DNA of 64,000 bases from Apium graveolens (GCF_009905375.1 NC_133650.1:298777957-298841956), one strand, 5' to 3'; counted from the first letter of the stretch, positions 22,791-36,229 are shown. The notes: generated from the letters alone by a model not told the origin. Program-made: numbers and translations.

Positions 22791-24321
22791 TCACTGTGTG
22801 CATGGTAAGAAGAATAAAGTCATGTGGAAATATAGTCATTCAGGATGTAGCACTGGTTGCAGGTCTTGAAGTAAATATTCTAAGTGTCAGTCAGTTTATA
22901 AATAATGGCTTCAAGGTTATTTTTGACAGAAGATTGCTTAATTACAAGCAAGAAGACTGGTGAAGTTGCTCTAAAATGAGTAAGGAAAGGAAGCTTATTT
23001 GTTGCAGACAGGAATTCAGCAAACAAGGACAAAATATGTTACTTCTATACCAAGGCATCAAGTGAACAAAGCAAAATCTGGCACAAAAAGCTCTCTCACT
23101 TAAACTGCAAAGAAATCAATGCTCTTGTGAAAAGAGAATTGGTGAGAGATATGCCAGCTTTGAAATTTGCACAAAATGAAGTTTGTGAAGCTTGTCAGAA
23201 AGGAAAAATGAAGAGATCAAGTCACAAAACAAAGCAGTGAACTCCATTAATGTTCCACTATAATTTATCCATATGGATTTGTTTGGACCTGTAAATGTCA
23301 TGTGCCTATCTCTAAGAAGAAGTATGCACTGTGATGGTGGATAACTACTCAAGGCACACTTGGGTGGAATTTATGCATTCAAAAGATGAAACTCCACACA
23401 TTATCATTGAGCACATAAAAAAAATTAAAAATTAGGTTGAAGATCAAAATTCTGTCAAAAGATTTAGAAGTGACAATGGTACTCAATTCAGAAATTCCAT
23501 ACTAAGTAAATTCTGTAAAGACAAAGGCATTACTCAAGAGTTTTCTGCTCCAAGAACACCTCGACAAAATGGTGTGGTTGAAAGGAAGAACAAAATTCTA
23601 GTTAAAGCTGCAAGGACAATATTGCAGGATGCCAAGTTGCTAACCAGTTTTTGGGAAGAAGCTGTTAACATAGCATTCTATACTCAGAATAGATATTTGG
23701 TGAACAAAAATATTGGCAAGTCACCCTACTCAATTATGTCAAAAAGGAAGCCTACATTTAAGCATTTTTATGTGTTTTGAAGCAAGTGCTTTGTGTCAAA
23801 AGATAACTTTGAGTATATTGGGAAATTTGACTCCAAAGTATTTGAAGCTATTTTTCTTGGATATACATTGGAAATGACTGTTTATAGAGTCTATGTTCTA
23901 GAGAAAAAGAAGATAATGGAAATCATATATATGAAATTTGATGATGGTGAGTATACTGGCTTGAAATGCCTTGATGAAAATGAAGTTGAAGCTTTGAAAT
24001 TTGATAATCTCAACCTTGACAGTGATTCTGAAGAAGAAGTTGAAATGAATGCAGACAATAGAGAAGAAGAGGAAACTAGTGAACCAATGAATTCTGAAAA
24101 TGAGAATTCATCTCAAGAAAGAAGCTCACCTGAATTTGGTAGCACAAAGTCAAGGGGAGAAAGAGATGATGGTTCTGCAAGTCATTCCAACAATGAAGAA
24201 AATGAAGACAACTCTAGTCACAAAAATCATCACACCAGAAAATGAGATAGGAGTCACACAAGGAACACTATAATTGGTGATCCTAATGTTGGTATAAGGA
24301 CTAGAAGTTCCACTGCAAATG
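22791..24321 (+). pseudogene. Element B protease end, integrase and pol linker
   Basis: The DSG protease signature present in A is missing here; the sequence jumps from AWVAKHT to the NILSVSQFI region, suggesting a deletion near 22790-22860. Integrase follows: zinc finger HKKLSHLN...CEACQKGK (23080-23205), then RFRSDNGTQFRN (23460), then PRQNGVVERKNKILV (23560) carrying the catalytic glutamate. It ends with IFLGYTLEMTVYRVYV and an acidic linker (23993-24240). Frames shift several times and the LFGP block is broken at about 23280. H enters at 24322 within the linker. Confidence 0.82.
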
Positions 24322-24373
24322 TGTGACGCCCTCAATCTCGGGGTTAGGAAATGAGGACTCACACACCTTTAAT

Positions 24374-24670
24374 CTAATAATTAAATAAGCATAAACCCCG
24401 ATTAACTACTAACAAGATCAACAGGATAAAGTATGAGACAAGATTACAACTACCAATCATAAAATATAACTTACAACCCCAAAATATTATTAAATAGACA
24501 ATATCGATTCCGGCTGGGAACCGACAGATAACCCATTGTATCTTTACAGATTTCCTTCTAGGCGCGTGCTCACTCAAAAATACCACTACCTGCTCTGGCA
24601 ACCGGAAGCCCTCAACACGATAGGGACCACCAGGTACGCTCTTACGAGCAGTGCGCCTAAGCCTGACCAT
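24374..24670 (-). CDS. Short ORF near the 3' end of LTR H
   Basis: A 98-codon ATG-initiated frame (ATG at 24670). Its first 40 residues are basic (VRLRRTARKSVPGGPYR, then APRRKSVK) and its end is hydrophobic. No family recognised. Its position, a few hundred bases before the LTR end, parallels the short ORF in the L LTRs, though the sequences are not clearly related. It may be a leader ORF or chance. Confidence 0.25.
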   Translation of the reverse strand: MVRLRRTARKSVPGGPYRVEGFRLPEQVVVFLSEHAPRRKSVKIQWVICRFPAGIDIVYLIIFWGCKLYFMIGSCNLVSYFILLILLVVNRGLCLFNY

Positions 24671-27466
24671 CTTCTTGCTTAACTGCCATGGTTAGATTAA
24701 AACAAAACATATGAGTATAAAACTCAGCAAGTAACTATAAAGCAGTTCTACGATATCAATTCACAATATACTTTACCAAACTCAGGGCATTCTACTATAT
24801 TTGTTCTAGGTGGCAGATTTCCAGCTTTTGGGTTAAGGAAAGGTTTTGAAGGATAATGTGGGGCTTTCAAGGAACAAGGCTCAATACAGGACGAAAGCCG
24901 ACATTCATCATAAATCATTAAAGGTTCAGAATAGATCTTTCAAAAAGAGGAAAGCAACAGTATTTCATTATATGGAATCAATCATATGATCAACAGATTT
25001 AAGAATCAGGGTTCTTGAGCTTTAAGCTTCACATTAACATAATCAACTCTTTTCAAAACAATATAAACCATTTTCATTTTCAAGAATCAACTTACTGAAC
25101 AGAAAGTTTCAGTTCCCTTTTTAAATAATCATTTAGAACCCTTGATTGGATCACTTTATCTTTCCTTTTCATTATAATACGGGTGATCAGCCCGTACCGA
25201 CCTCCATCCGTTCTTTAAGGTACCAATCGGCATAATTTCATCTTTAAGTTGGACTAGCCCCGCTAGCCTCTTACCATGACTGGACTAGTCCCACTAGCCT
25301 CTTACATCCCAATCCAATCCATCAGGAATTCGTTTGGAAAACCTTGAGTTGGAAGAAAACAAATAGGTTTTCTAAAATCCATTTTATCATTACCAAGAAT
25401 ATGAAATCATTCAGACTCTTTCGATTCGAAACTCATTCTTAAGTCACATTTTAAGAAAACAAAGTTCAGGGAGTGATTCAAAGATAAGCAAGGAACAATT
25501 CTTAAGGATTCGGTATCAAGGATAACAAGGTACTTAAGTTAGAGGGATCAACATCTGTTTAGGGACCAATAGGGTGATCAGGAAATGAAGTATCATTAAA
25601 CAGGGTTCGCAAAGATAATTATAGGGTTTAATACAATTCATGGCTTAATAAATAACTTGAACAAAAAGGACAGGTTATCAAAGGGTTGAATCAGTAAACT
25701 TATCAATAACAGTTTATCAAGATCAAAGGCAGGGTATCTCAAATCAATATCAGGGTTTCACTAATTAAACAGTTCAATACTCTACATGGTATGAACAACA
25801 TTCTCTTTATTATCATTTACACAAGTAATCATAGTTACTTGCCTGAATTTGCTTTCCTGAAGGTTGAACTACTGCCACCTAGTATACCATTTCCTTTCCT
25901 AGCCTGAATGCCCTCACGCTCCGAATTTACAATAAAAACCAAAACCTTAATCAGTTTCTCAACTCTCGTTCCCAGAACGATCACTCAATACGATAACTCG
26001 ATTATATCCTTGACTGGAGTATATGAATATAGCTTATACATATAAGCACATAGCACATCATACGTCATATATATTTTACTCTTAACCTTTATATCTTTAT
26101 ATATACTTATCGATCGACGCATACTTGCTTGACCTTAACCATTTCTCAAATCACACCAATATAACTCTTACGGGTACATGATTTATTCACAACTAAACCT
26201 TTTGCGACCATAACTGTCACTTATAGTTCTTTAATAACAAACCTTTTAATACCCTTTTTCTTTTATTCCTTAATTCGAACCATAACAACAACCAATCACA
26301 CAAATGAATCATATATCTCCTAGTATTTCACATGCAATCACTTAGTAAGGTATTGGAAATCAAATCAGTCACTTTTCTACTTATATACCATTCGGCCATA
26401 CACATAAAACACAACCACGTATACTCAATTTCAATCTCATATAATCAAACACAAATAATATAAATCACAAGAGTCATTTATGCAATTAAACTTCATCCTT
26501 TTTAATCAAAAATCTGAATCATAATCACATTAAGAATAGAAAATCAACACCTTCTTTTGATTATCAAAATTCGAACATAAACACCACCCAATCATGGTCA
26601 TGCAATCAAGTTCTCATTAGCCACTAAGATATTTAGCAAAATCAACTTAATTCTCTTTTTAAGCCTAAGACCCATTCGGGTTTTTCCAATAATCATGCAT
26701 GCAAGGATAAATTTTGACATGCAATGTCTTAAATTACATTCCCAACTTGTTGTAAACCTTTACTTAGTCATTCAATTCATTAAACATCAAAACCAAGCAT
26801 TACCTAGTGACTTCAACTTTAATCAATTCATTCAATCAACATGCATCCACTTAATCATCAAATTAATCCCTGCTAAACACATTTTCTATTCGGCAAAAAT
26901 CACAATTCACAACTCAAGGATTGACATTGACATGCATAACTTGATCTTCTTTAAAACTAACATGCAATTACTTTATATACTAAATAAGCTAAGATCAAGT
27001 CATCAAATTCAATTTCCCTTTTTAATTAGCACAAAGCCGAATTATAACCCAACATGCAAACCTTAATTTTTGATTTTCTAAGCAACAAATCATTTACACA
27101 CATCCAATTTCTCTTTTTAAAACAATCAATGCAATCCATTTATCAATCACATACTTGAGTTTCTAAAAATATAAAACCCTTTTTAAACCTTCAAGAAACC
27201 AAAACATGCAAAGCTTAAAAATCAAATTATCATATCATAAAAACTCCACCGGCTCTCCTTGGATCATAGTCGGTGGTGGTCGAACTTAAGAGAGCCCGAA
27301 ACGGGTCTCCTCTTGAGTTTTAAACCACATAATCCACTTGAATCCACTCTTATAGTTTTGTATCAAGAAATCAATTTCCTTGAACACAACCATAGAGATC
27401 AACATCAAAACACTTACACAACACTTACATGCAAATGAAAATTGATATGTATACTGAAAATAGAGG

Positions 27467-27666
27467 CTAAAGAGAGCAATATCTTTGAGTTTGAGTGAGG
27501 TTTAAGTGTTGCATGCAAGAGAGAGAGAAGAGAGATGGAGAGAGCCGAGAGAGAGTGAGAGTGTTCGAGAGAGAGAGTGAGAAAGAAAAGAAAATGAGAG
27601 AGATGAGGGGGGGGGGAAGGGTGCCTCCGGGAAAGAAAGAAAGAAAAGGGGGGGGGTGTTTATAAA
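27467..27666 (-). promoter_or_regulatory. Probable LTR H promoter and CT-rich leader
   Basis: TTTATAAA at 27659-27666 followed, in the minus sense, by a C run and about 150 bp of CTCTCT-rich sequence (GAGAGA on the plus strand). This is a common plant core promoter and leader composition. Confidence 0.45.
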
Positions 27667-28594
27667 CTATCAAAGGCAAGGGCATTTTAGTAATCTACTA
27701 AATCCCTTTTATGCCCAATTAATTCTTTCTTTTTACTCAAATGTAATAAAAATCAAATATAAAATATATCTCTCTCGGAAAGCCAAAAATTATTGCAAGT
27801 GACAATTTTAATACGTAGATCTCAAAATTAGCTTTTCAACCATTACTCATAATAGATTTTTGAGCGGACGGTTGATTTTATATGAATTTCGCAAGATCGC
27901 CTTAATAATAACATTTTTCCACATAAAAATCAATTAAAATGCAATGACCACCAAATAAATCCATTCATTATTTTTAAGAAGTCTCTAGGACCACTATGAA
28001 GATAACAAAACAAATCCCATGTTTTTATCTTTCTCAGATAATTTTATAAAAATGCATGAAGGTTAAATAAACCTTTATTTAAATCAAATAATTCCTTTAA
28101 ATTCATAAAAATGTCACAGAGCACATAGTCATACACACAGACAAACAATCACACATATACGGTCACATAACAACTCAGGTCTGATCAGAGAATTTGTCCT
28201 TCTTTAATCTTTTAACCTTTTTACGCGTACCGGGTCACGTTCAGCCTGACGGCCCGACGCTCAGAGTTTCGATTACGCTTCTCATTATCATTATCGACCG
28301 ACACGTCACTTAGGACGAAATACTTTATTTGAACATTCATTTCACTCAATCACACATAATTCACATTTTATATTCTTTAACTCCTTATTAGGACGGGTTC
28401 CGTTCTACCTGACGGCCCGACAACACAGCTTAACTTCTAAGCCGACTCTTTAAATTGGAACGCTTTTATTTACGCTCCTATATTCTAATATACAAAAAAG
28501 ACAATTAATCAACACTTAATCACATAATTATAATCACATCATATAAAGCATACTTTATTGACTTAATTACGTCGCAAAATTCTCAGTCGTCACA

Positions 28595-29526
28595 AAATGA
28601 ATGTATAAATTCATGTTTTTTATCTCAAATTGAGCCTAAGAAAACTGAAACTCTACCGGATCCTGACTGGATAACTGTTATGAAAGAAGAGCTAAATTAA
28701 CTTGAAAGAAAAAAAGTTTGGGAATTGGTTCCTGCACCAAGAAACAGAAGCACATTGGAACAAAGTGGGTGTACAGGAACAAAATGGATGAAAATGGTGT
28801 TTTAACCAGAAACAAAGCAAGACTAGTTACTAAAGGCTACTCACAAGAAGAAGGGATTGACTATGATGAAATATTTTCTCCAGTTGCAAGACTTGAAACA
28901 ATAAGAATTTTCCTTGCATTTGATGCACACTCAAATTTCAAGGTGTATCAAATGGATATGAAAAGTGCATTCCTTAATGGTGAACTAGAAGAAGAAGTCT
29001 ATGTGCAACAATCTCCTGGCTTTGAAGATCCAGAATTTCTAAATTTTGTTTACATACCAAGAGCAGGGTATGACACCTTGTCAGAATTTTATTAAAGGCT
29101 CTCTATGAATTGAAGTAAGCACCAAGAGCAGGGTATGATACCTTGTCAGAATTTTTAATCAAGAATGGATTCACTGGAGGTACAATTGACAAAACTCTAT
29201 TCTACAAGTAACATGGTAATGGCATTATTCTAGTTCAAATTTATATGGATGATATCATCTTTGGTTCTACTAATGAGAAGCTATGTTAAAAATTCTCAAA
29301 GCTCATGCAAAGTGAATATGAGATGAGCATGATGGGAGAACAAAGTTACTTTCTTGGCCTTCTAGTTAGCCAAAAAAGTGATGGAATTTTCATCAATCAA
29401 ACTAAATATGTCAATGATCTTCTGAAGAAATTTGGAATGGTGGATTGTTCAATTGCATCTACTCCTATGTCTACAGCTACCAAATTGGATGAAGATAAGA
29501 AAGGAAGAAATTGTAGACATTTCAAG
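28595..29526 (+). pseudogene. Element B reverse transcriptase
   Basis: Copia RT after H. It shows [50 protein letters not shown] and [17 protein letters not shown]. The catalytic box YMDDIIFGSTN at about 29247 is intact, unlike in A. A local duplication (29056-29092 and 29121-29156) has scrambled the [18 protein letters not shown] region. Stops are at about 28698, 29093 and 29287. The linker to RNase H (MSMMGEQSYFLGLLV, then LLKKFGMVDCSIASTPMS) runs to the L2 junction. Confidence 0.88.
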
Positions 29527-31594
29527 TGTAATAACCCCAATTTTTGGAAATTTTTGTAACCCTTATGAATAGTGTTTTAGCTGAATGAGAAAACTTTTCA
29601 TGCCACACTATGTAGGGGTTCTGTTATGGATATTCTGAGATTTTATTAGTACTCTATATGGTATATAAGTGTATGTAAAGATCGTCAGAATCCAATTCCG
29701 AACACTTTGGTTTTTCCCGGAAATCCACTAAATACGGAAAAAATTGAGTAAAAGGTAACAGGATAAAAAGGATTTAAATTAAAGGATTATAAGAGAGGAT
29801 CATAAAAGGAATATAATATATTGAGAAAGGTTAAGGGAACCTAAGTAATAAGATCCCGGGTATGATCCCTCAAACGATAAACGAAAACAAAAGTTAAGCG
29901 AACCGTATAACAGATCAGCGGTCATTAGGAAAACAATTAGGAAGTTAATCAAAGGGATAAGAGAGGATGGTGTCATCCAACCAATAGAAAGAGGACAAAG
30001 GAGGGGTGATGACATCACAAAGTGATGCAAGCATGACATAAGAGGGAAGGAAATGTGGTGGAATATTAACCACACAAAATCAAGGGTAAATGGGTAATTG
30101 ACCTAAAACAAAACAAAACTAATTCAACCAACCAAACAAATATTCATTTTCATCAAAACAAAAACACAAAATTCTCCTTCATCCTCCCTTTGCTCTCGGC
30201 TTTTGCCATTTTCAAAGATAACAATTTTCAAAATTCAAGTTCAAGGCTTCCTAAATTGGTAAGATAATTCCCTAGTATTCCTTATGCATAGTTATGGCTA
30301 TTCTATGAGTTTAAGCCTCCAAATCATTCACAATCTTCTTCAAGAAATCAATGAAGAAGACAATGAATAGTGACTTCAAGAATTTTAACTTGATTTTCTT
30401 GCTTTTCCTTTAAGATCCAAGCTTTCCTAAGACTCCTCAAGGCTTCCTAGCTACTCACACTACTTCAAGGAAGGTATATCATCTCCAAACCCTAGCTTTA
30501 ATTTGTATATTAGGTTGATTTTGGTTGTGAGAGTAAAGAGTAGCTTGAAACTTGTTTGTTTAAGAGTTTGGGTTGGAATGGTGGAGATTGGAATGTTGAA
30601 ATCTTATGATTTGATTAAAGAATGTAGTATAGTTTAAATTCAAGTTTTAGGATTAAGTAAATTGATTATAATGAGTTGATTTGGGGCTGTTGTAAAGTAA
30701 TATGGATGGAGTTTTGATTGGATTGTGAATTGGGGTTGAATTGTGGTTGTTTTGAATTGGTTTAAATTTGGGAAATCGCGTAAACATAGCCGTCGTAATG
30801 TCCGATTTACTTTAGACTGCTTTTGTTCATAACATTTGGACCCGAGAACTCCCTGCTAGATTATGACCATTTCCATGTTTAGATAGTTCATGTTACGAGC
30901 TTCGTTTTGATATGTAGTTCGTTTGATTCCGATGTACGGTTTAGGAGAAACGGCCATTTTAAGTAACGGCGTTTGGCGAACAAAACTTTTCCCTCGCCTT
31001 ACTTTGAAACATAGGTTAAAGACCAAAAAGGGTTAATTAGTGTATGAAACAATTATGGTAAGAGTGTTAGGCAGTTGGTAAGACACTCGCGAAGGAATCG
31101 CCTTAAAACTCGTAATGGTTAAATTATTAAAAATGGTGGAGCCGAGGGTACTCGAGTGACTTAAGAGAATCAGTAAGCGCAAAACGAGCGTTAGAGTCTG
31201 AGTTGGTTAGAGTATAGATTTACAAGTGACTTTGGTTTAATTCCAACTTACTTGTTGTTTATAGGTTACCAGACTCGTCCCGAGCCATTCGTAACCCTCA
31301 GTCGCTCAGGCAAGTTTTCTACCCGTTATACTGTTGTTGTGATGTATATGTGTATATGCATGATCTTGTGATAAATGCATATTTGTTATTAGCAAATTCT
31401 TGCGATATATTGTAGCATGTGATATGGTATATATGCATGCCTGTTTCGTATTCTTGATTTATATATCTGTTGGTTCAAGTGCTTATTAGTTGCATAATAC
31501 CTATGCTAGAGATAAGCGGTATTTGAGTTTACCCTTAATATAGGGGATCAAAAAGGTGAAACATTTTCTAAAACCGGGAGGGGAGGCTCCCGAG

Positions 31595-31645
<51 letters not shown>

Positions 31646-31686
31646 TGGTTTTTAAAACTATTAATCGGATAAGATTTATTCGATAA

Positions 31687-31906
31687 CTTTATATTATTTA
31701 ATGAATATTACTTGAATATTCATTCAAGGGCTTATGACTCAGTTTATTTTATTAATTGAATATTATTTGAATATTCATTCGAGGGCTTATGACTCAGTTT
31801 ATTTTATTAATTAAATATTATTTGAATATTCATTCGAGGGCTTATGACTCAGTTTATATTATTTAATGAATATTATTTGAATATTCATTTGAGGATCTAT
31901 GACTCC
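31687..31906 (+). repeat. Minisatellite in L2 5' LTR, 4 units
   Basis: Four units of the 55-56-bp repeat ending CGAGGGCTTATGACTC, against six in L1. The 3' LTR of L2 also has four. Confidence 0.88.
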
Positions 31907-33278
31907 GATTATTGCTGAGTTATATTCTTTATTTTATTAAAGAATAAGGTGTCGATAATCAAACTTATTTTTGATTATTCAAATAAAGATAGTACTTTCG
32001 TATAAGTATATCTTTGGTTATTTAATACTCATTTCAAGTATAAGTCTTACAACTTCTACTTCAATTATTTGTATAAAGATTATTCTTTATGGGAATATTA
32101 TTTAAATAATAATATTCAGATATTTTCTAAATATATTGGGACTGATTTACTTCATTAAATCAGCATTACTCCAAACACTCTTTAAAGTATTTTCGAGTCT
32201 TCAAAATGATTTTTAAAAGTCAGAGCGGATCCCAAAACTCATTTTTATATTTAAGATCTTCCTTTTAAAGGGGATTTAAATACTCGCTCAAAACCTGAGG
32301 GATCCGGCTCTGTGATGTATTTTATATTCGCAACGAGGTTGCTGTTTTGGTAAATGAATTGATTACTTACCCAACGTTCGGGAAGTAAGTCCATCTATCG
32401 AGTCGGCATAAGCAACATGGGCTCAGTGGGCGTCCATGATAGTGTAAGTGGCTCAGTGGGAGTCCATCAAATGCGTAAGTGGCTGAGTGGCAGTCCATCA
32501 TAAGGTCCTATTGCGACCAGGGTGATGACCAGTGGGGAATTCGTTCATCTACTAGTAGAAAAGGTTACTTATTGGTATCTTTGCCTGATCAGCAAGATAT
32601 CAGGTTTATGCCAAAATTCTTTCCTTTCCAAATTTATTGGATATTGCAATTCTGTTCATACTTTACATGACAGAGGTTTTCAGGAAATGTATGTATATAT
32701 ATAGGTGTATATATATATCGGGACTAAATGAAGTATCTCGTAACTTCATTATTTATAATAATATTTCAAAGATTGAATCTATTCAAGTCTTATCTTGTAG
32801 TCTCATCAGTGTGATGAACTTTTGAAACTAATTATAACTTGAACGGTGGTAGTTCAAGTAGTATTCGGAAAAGATATAAGTATATTGGAGTATCTTGTAA
32901 CTTCATCTTTTAAACTTATATCTAGTAAATGATTATCTTATGCATATCAAAGACTTTCAGAAAAACGTTGAGACAAGGTTAGATATATGAGATCACCTTG
33001 CAACGATATTTATTTTTATACAATTATAAACTGGAACTCTGTGTATATTATGCATGGAAGAGGACTTCCAAGATTTTGAAAAGTATATATGTATGTATAC
33101 TGAATATTTTGCGACTTCATCGCATTAAGATATCAAACTTGGTTCATTTCTTTTGACCAAGACTTTCATGAGTACTATGAGAAGGCTCATATATTGTTAA
33201 TCATTATACATATTATTTTGGTGGGCTTGCTGCTCACCCTTGCTTTCTTCTTTCATCACACAACAACAGATAGAAAAG

Positions 33279-33419
33279 ATGAACAAGACCAAGCTTCCAA
33301 TTCGCAAGCGGTTAGGAAACGTTCCGCAGTTTTCTGGAAGTGTTGATGCCGCCGTAGCTGAGGTAGGAGCTACCATTAGGCTAGGCTTTCAACTTTTTAT
33401 GTACCAAACTCATGTATAA
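33279..33419 (+). CDS. Short ORF near the 3' end of the L2 LTR
   Basis: A 46-codon ATG frame matching the N-terminal part of the L1 LTR ORF (KLP.R.R.GNVPQF kept), with an earlier TAA. The second copy is at 42980-43120. No function assigned. Confidence 0.27.
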   Translation: MNKTKLPIRKRLGNVPQFSGSVDAAVAEVGATIRLGFQLFMYQTHV

Positions 33420-33678
33420 TATGAATTGTAATAATGGCAAAGAAAATGTAAATTTATTCAGAAAACCTTTTAAGGTGTATTGGCAGATAATTGTGGAATA
33501 AAATGACTTGTGATTATTTTTGGATGTCATCTCTGAGACTATAACTTGTGGTGTGTGTGTTTATTGTGGGGTCACAGTACAGAGTAGTTGATTAATTATT
33601 AAGATTGGGTGTTGTTAAGGGAAATGGAACTCGTGACAACCCGGATCCCCGACCCCGGATTTGGGGGTGTTACAGAAG

Positions 33679-33690
33679 TGGTATCAGAGC
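33679..33690 (+). promoter_or_regulatory. L2 primer binding site
   Basis: TGGTATCAGAGC after the LTR end, as in L1. Confidence 0.92.
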
Positions 33691-33846
33691 TAAGCGTTAT
33701 AAACCTCAGAGATGATATGACGTTAAGATAATAAGTTCACTAAGATAATAAGAACTCATGCCAAGTTCATAGTCGGGCTACCTAACATAGTACTGACAGT
33801 TAAAACCCTTATGGGAACCCTTATAAATATCGTGATAGAAGCGTAG

Positions 33847-34068
33847 TTCGTTATCGTATATGGTAGCGGGACTCCGAACCCTGATGTTGAGGAGCAACAA
33901 CGCGATGATGTTTTATTACTTATTGGAGATCAGATTATGGATCCGATAGAGCGTCCTAACGCGAGATCAGATGATGTTCATATTGAGGATGTAGCGGTTG
34001 AGGATGTTGTCCTAGAAGGGATTTTTGCTAAGGAGGATCCCGTGGGGGATCCTGAAAAGAATGAATAA
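33847..34068 (+). pseudogene. L2 acidic open frame
   Basis: Counterpart of 7376-7597 in L1, without an initiating ATG at its beginning. It reads PDVEEQQRDDVLLLIGD and ends KEDPVGDPEKNE. Possibly a gag N-terminal remnant. Confidence 0.4.
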
Positions 34069-34099
34069 AGGACCACTGATGAATTGATGACCATGGTTA

Positions 34100-34960
34100 G
34101 GTTGACTACCAGAGGTAGGATTGGTCGGTCACTACCGGAGGTTCGTTCAAGTTTGTAAAGATAGTAGCCCCCTTTAACGCGGCTTACTCGTAAGACTGAG
34201 AAGTTCGAATGGATAGAGAAATACGAGAACAGCTTTCAAGAACTGAAGCAAAGGTTGGTGACGACACCTATGTTGGAATTGCCGGATGGAAAAGGAGATT
34301 TTGTGATGTGTAGTGATGCTTCGCATAAGGAATTAGGGTGCTTCTTATACAGCACAACAAGGTAATCGCGTACGCGTCAAGACAATTAAGGGAATTTAAA
34401 ATTCGATATCCCCGACCATGAGCTTGGGCTCATGGCAATAGTTTTGCCCTAAAGATTTGAGGCACTACTTGTATGGAGAGAAGTGCGAGATTCACAAACC
34501 ATAGGAGCTCTAGTACATTTTTACGTAGAAAGAGCTCAACATACGCCAGAGGAGGCGGTTAGAGCTAATCAAGAATTATGATTGGGAGATTCTTTATCAT
34601 TCGGGGAAAGCCAATGTGGTGGCTGATGCCCTTAGTAAAAAGGAGAGACTCAAGATAATAATGTCTTTTGGAGAGTTTATAAAAGATTTTGAGAAAATGG
34701 AAATAGAAGTGAACGTAACCGGAGCCGGTACCGAAAAGCTGTTTGAGATTGCAATACAGTTCAAATTATTGGAAAAGAACAGATTGTGCCAGAAAAAGTG
34801 ATGAATGAAGGCAGAGAGCCAACAAATAGATAAGAGATTAATACCGAGAAAGATGATAAGGGAATAATGAGGTATTCCTACAGAATTTGGGTTCCAAATG
34901 CTCAAGAGCCTAAAGATGAAATCTTAGATGAAGGCTAGTTTGAGGAATAAGATTTAGAGC
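34100..34960 (+). pseudogene. L2 extra RNase H / integrase N-terminal fragment
   Basis: Frame-shifted pieces: PLTRLTRKTEKFEWIEKYE, then DGKGDFVMCSDASHKELGC (which L1 has less clearly), a YLYGEKCEI-like piece, VVADALSKKERL at about 34616-34650 and RIWVP near 34880. It precedes the gag remnant exactly as in L1. Confidence 0.72.
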
Positions 34961-35204
34961 AAACCCTGAACGTGATAGTCAGGGAGGTCGCCATCAAGAT
35001 TGAAGGAGCCCATAACATAATGGAGTGGAAAATGAGGATCTTAACGTATAAGATAACCCCAAGTATGGGAGAAGGATGAAACATTTCATACTAAGGAAAC
35101 AGAAAGTCGAGTAAGGAAAGGAGACCCGAGACGGTACTCCTATACGACAATTCATGGACCTGTCTAAAAAGAACTTAGACTATTATCCCCAACCACCACC
35201 TTGA

Positions 35205-35660
35205 GGAAACAATGCGGTAGGAAATTCTTTCATGACCTTTAAATCGCTAAGCTTTCAGAGTTCCAAGGAACAGGTTGACCCAGCCGGGGCAAGATCCTGG
35301 CTAAAGGAAATATAGGAATCATTTGAGATTCTAAATGATTGACGAATCATAAAAGACTGTTTTTGTCACTTACCCTCCTAAGAGAGAGGCCACCCGCTGG
35401 TGAAAGGACAAGGAAGGCACGGAGCAAGAGATTATAATAAACTGATTTAAGTTCAATCAATTGTTTTCAGGAAAGTACTTCCCAAGGTTATGGAGATAGT
35501 GTAAAAGCTTTAGAGCCAGAACAAAGGCAGACGAGTATGATGAATTATGAATCTAAGCTGTAAAAGTTATCAAGATTCGTTCTGAGGACACGAATCCAGA
35601 ATGACGGGATGTTTGAAATCAATGCTTATGTTGTGTTGGTTCATGAAATAATGATAAGAG
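35205..35660 (+). pseudogene. L2 gag remnant
   Basis: The clearest gag piece of the L family: MTFKSLSF, DPAGARSWLKEI, then KTVFVTYPPKREATRWWKD and LFSGKYFPR in a second frame. The tryptophan-rich core and KYFP block are those of the retrotransposon gag domain. It is broken by several stops. Confidence 0.7.
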
Positions 35661-36229
35661 AAAGGAAAATAAAAAGAAACTGAAGTGGAAAGGAATATAA
35701 AGGCAATGGAGTTTGAGGAATGATAAGGGAGTTGGGTATGAGGAAACCCTAAAGACTCGTAGCAATAGAAATAGAAAAGTATGTAATCGTCAGGATGAGG
35801 GTGATTCACCATGAGTTAAAGTTGATGATTGAAGGAATAAGAGATACATATATTTTATCCCCTATAAGTTGGGAGGATTCGAGGAAACCTTGAAATAGTT
35901 CGAAGGATAAATAATGAGACGCGGATAGACTGAGGAGACAAGGAAGTAAGAAATTAGGAAAATTGGATGAAGGAAGTGACCTTCAAGAATGTGAAGTGTA
36001 AGACCGGTGGCTTGATACCCAGAAAGGGAGACGCCAGGTATGAAAGATATCCCAACATTGAGGTGACTGTTGAGGTAAACAACAAAAGTAAATAAGGAAA
36101 TTATTAAGAAGAGGTTCACGTTGAACACGACCAATATCTTCCAGAACATCCTTGTTATCGTTACCAAATTAGGCAAGACAAGCGGATAACCGTTGTTATC
36201 TTTTGGAGGCCATATTGATTGACCCCCTT

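Larger units (their letters stand above)
24322..28594 (-). mobile_element. H: solo LTR of a Ty3/gypsy element
   Basis: A 4273-bp sequence flanked by a perfect AAATG duplication (24317-24321 and 28595-28599), with perfect 7-bp terminal inverted repeats TGTGACG / CGTCACA. No internal gene, primer site or second LTR, so it is a solo LTR left by recombination. Minus orientation is inferred because its reverse complement ends in GATTGAGGGCGTCACA, similar in style to the L LTR end, and because a TATA box then precedes a CT-rich leader. It splits the pol linker of B; the reading frame resumes (ECINS) at 28598. Confidence 0.88.
29527..33674 (+). repeat. L2 5' LTR
   Basis: A 4148-bp LTR, TGTAATAACCCC to GGTGTTACA. 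It has a long TA run (about 31598-31642), four minisatellite units and the short ORF at 33279-33419. It differs clearly from the L1 LTRs in its first 1.2 kb, so L1 and L2 are separate subfamilies. Confidence 0.92.

Noticed and set aside
27467..27685. 72-codon Pro/Ser/Leu-rich minus-strand frame in H
   Set aside because: It is produced by the CT-rich leader and homopolymer runs of the LTR.
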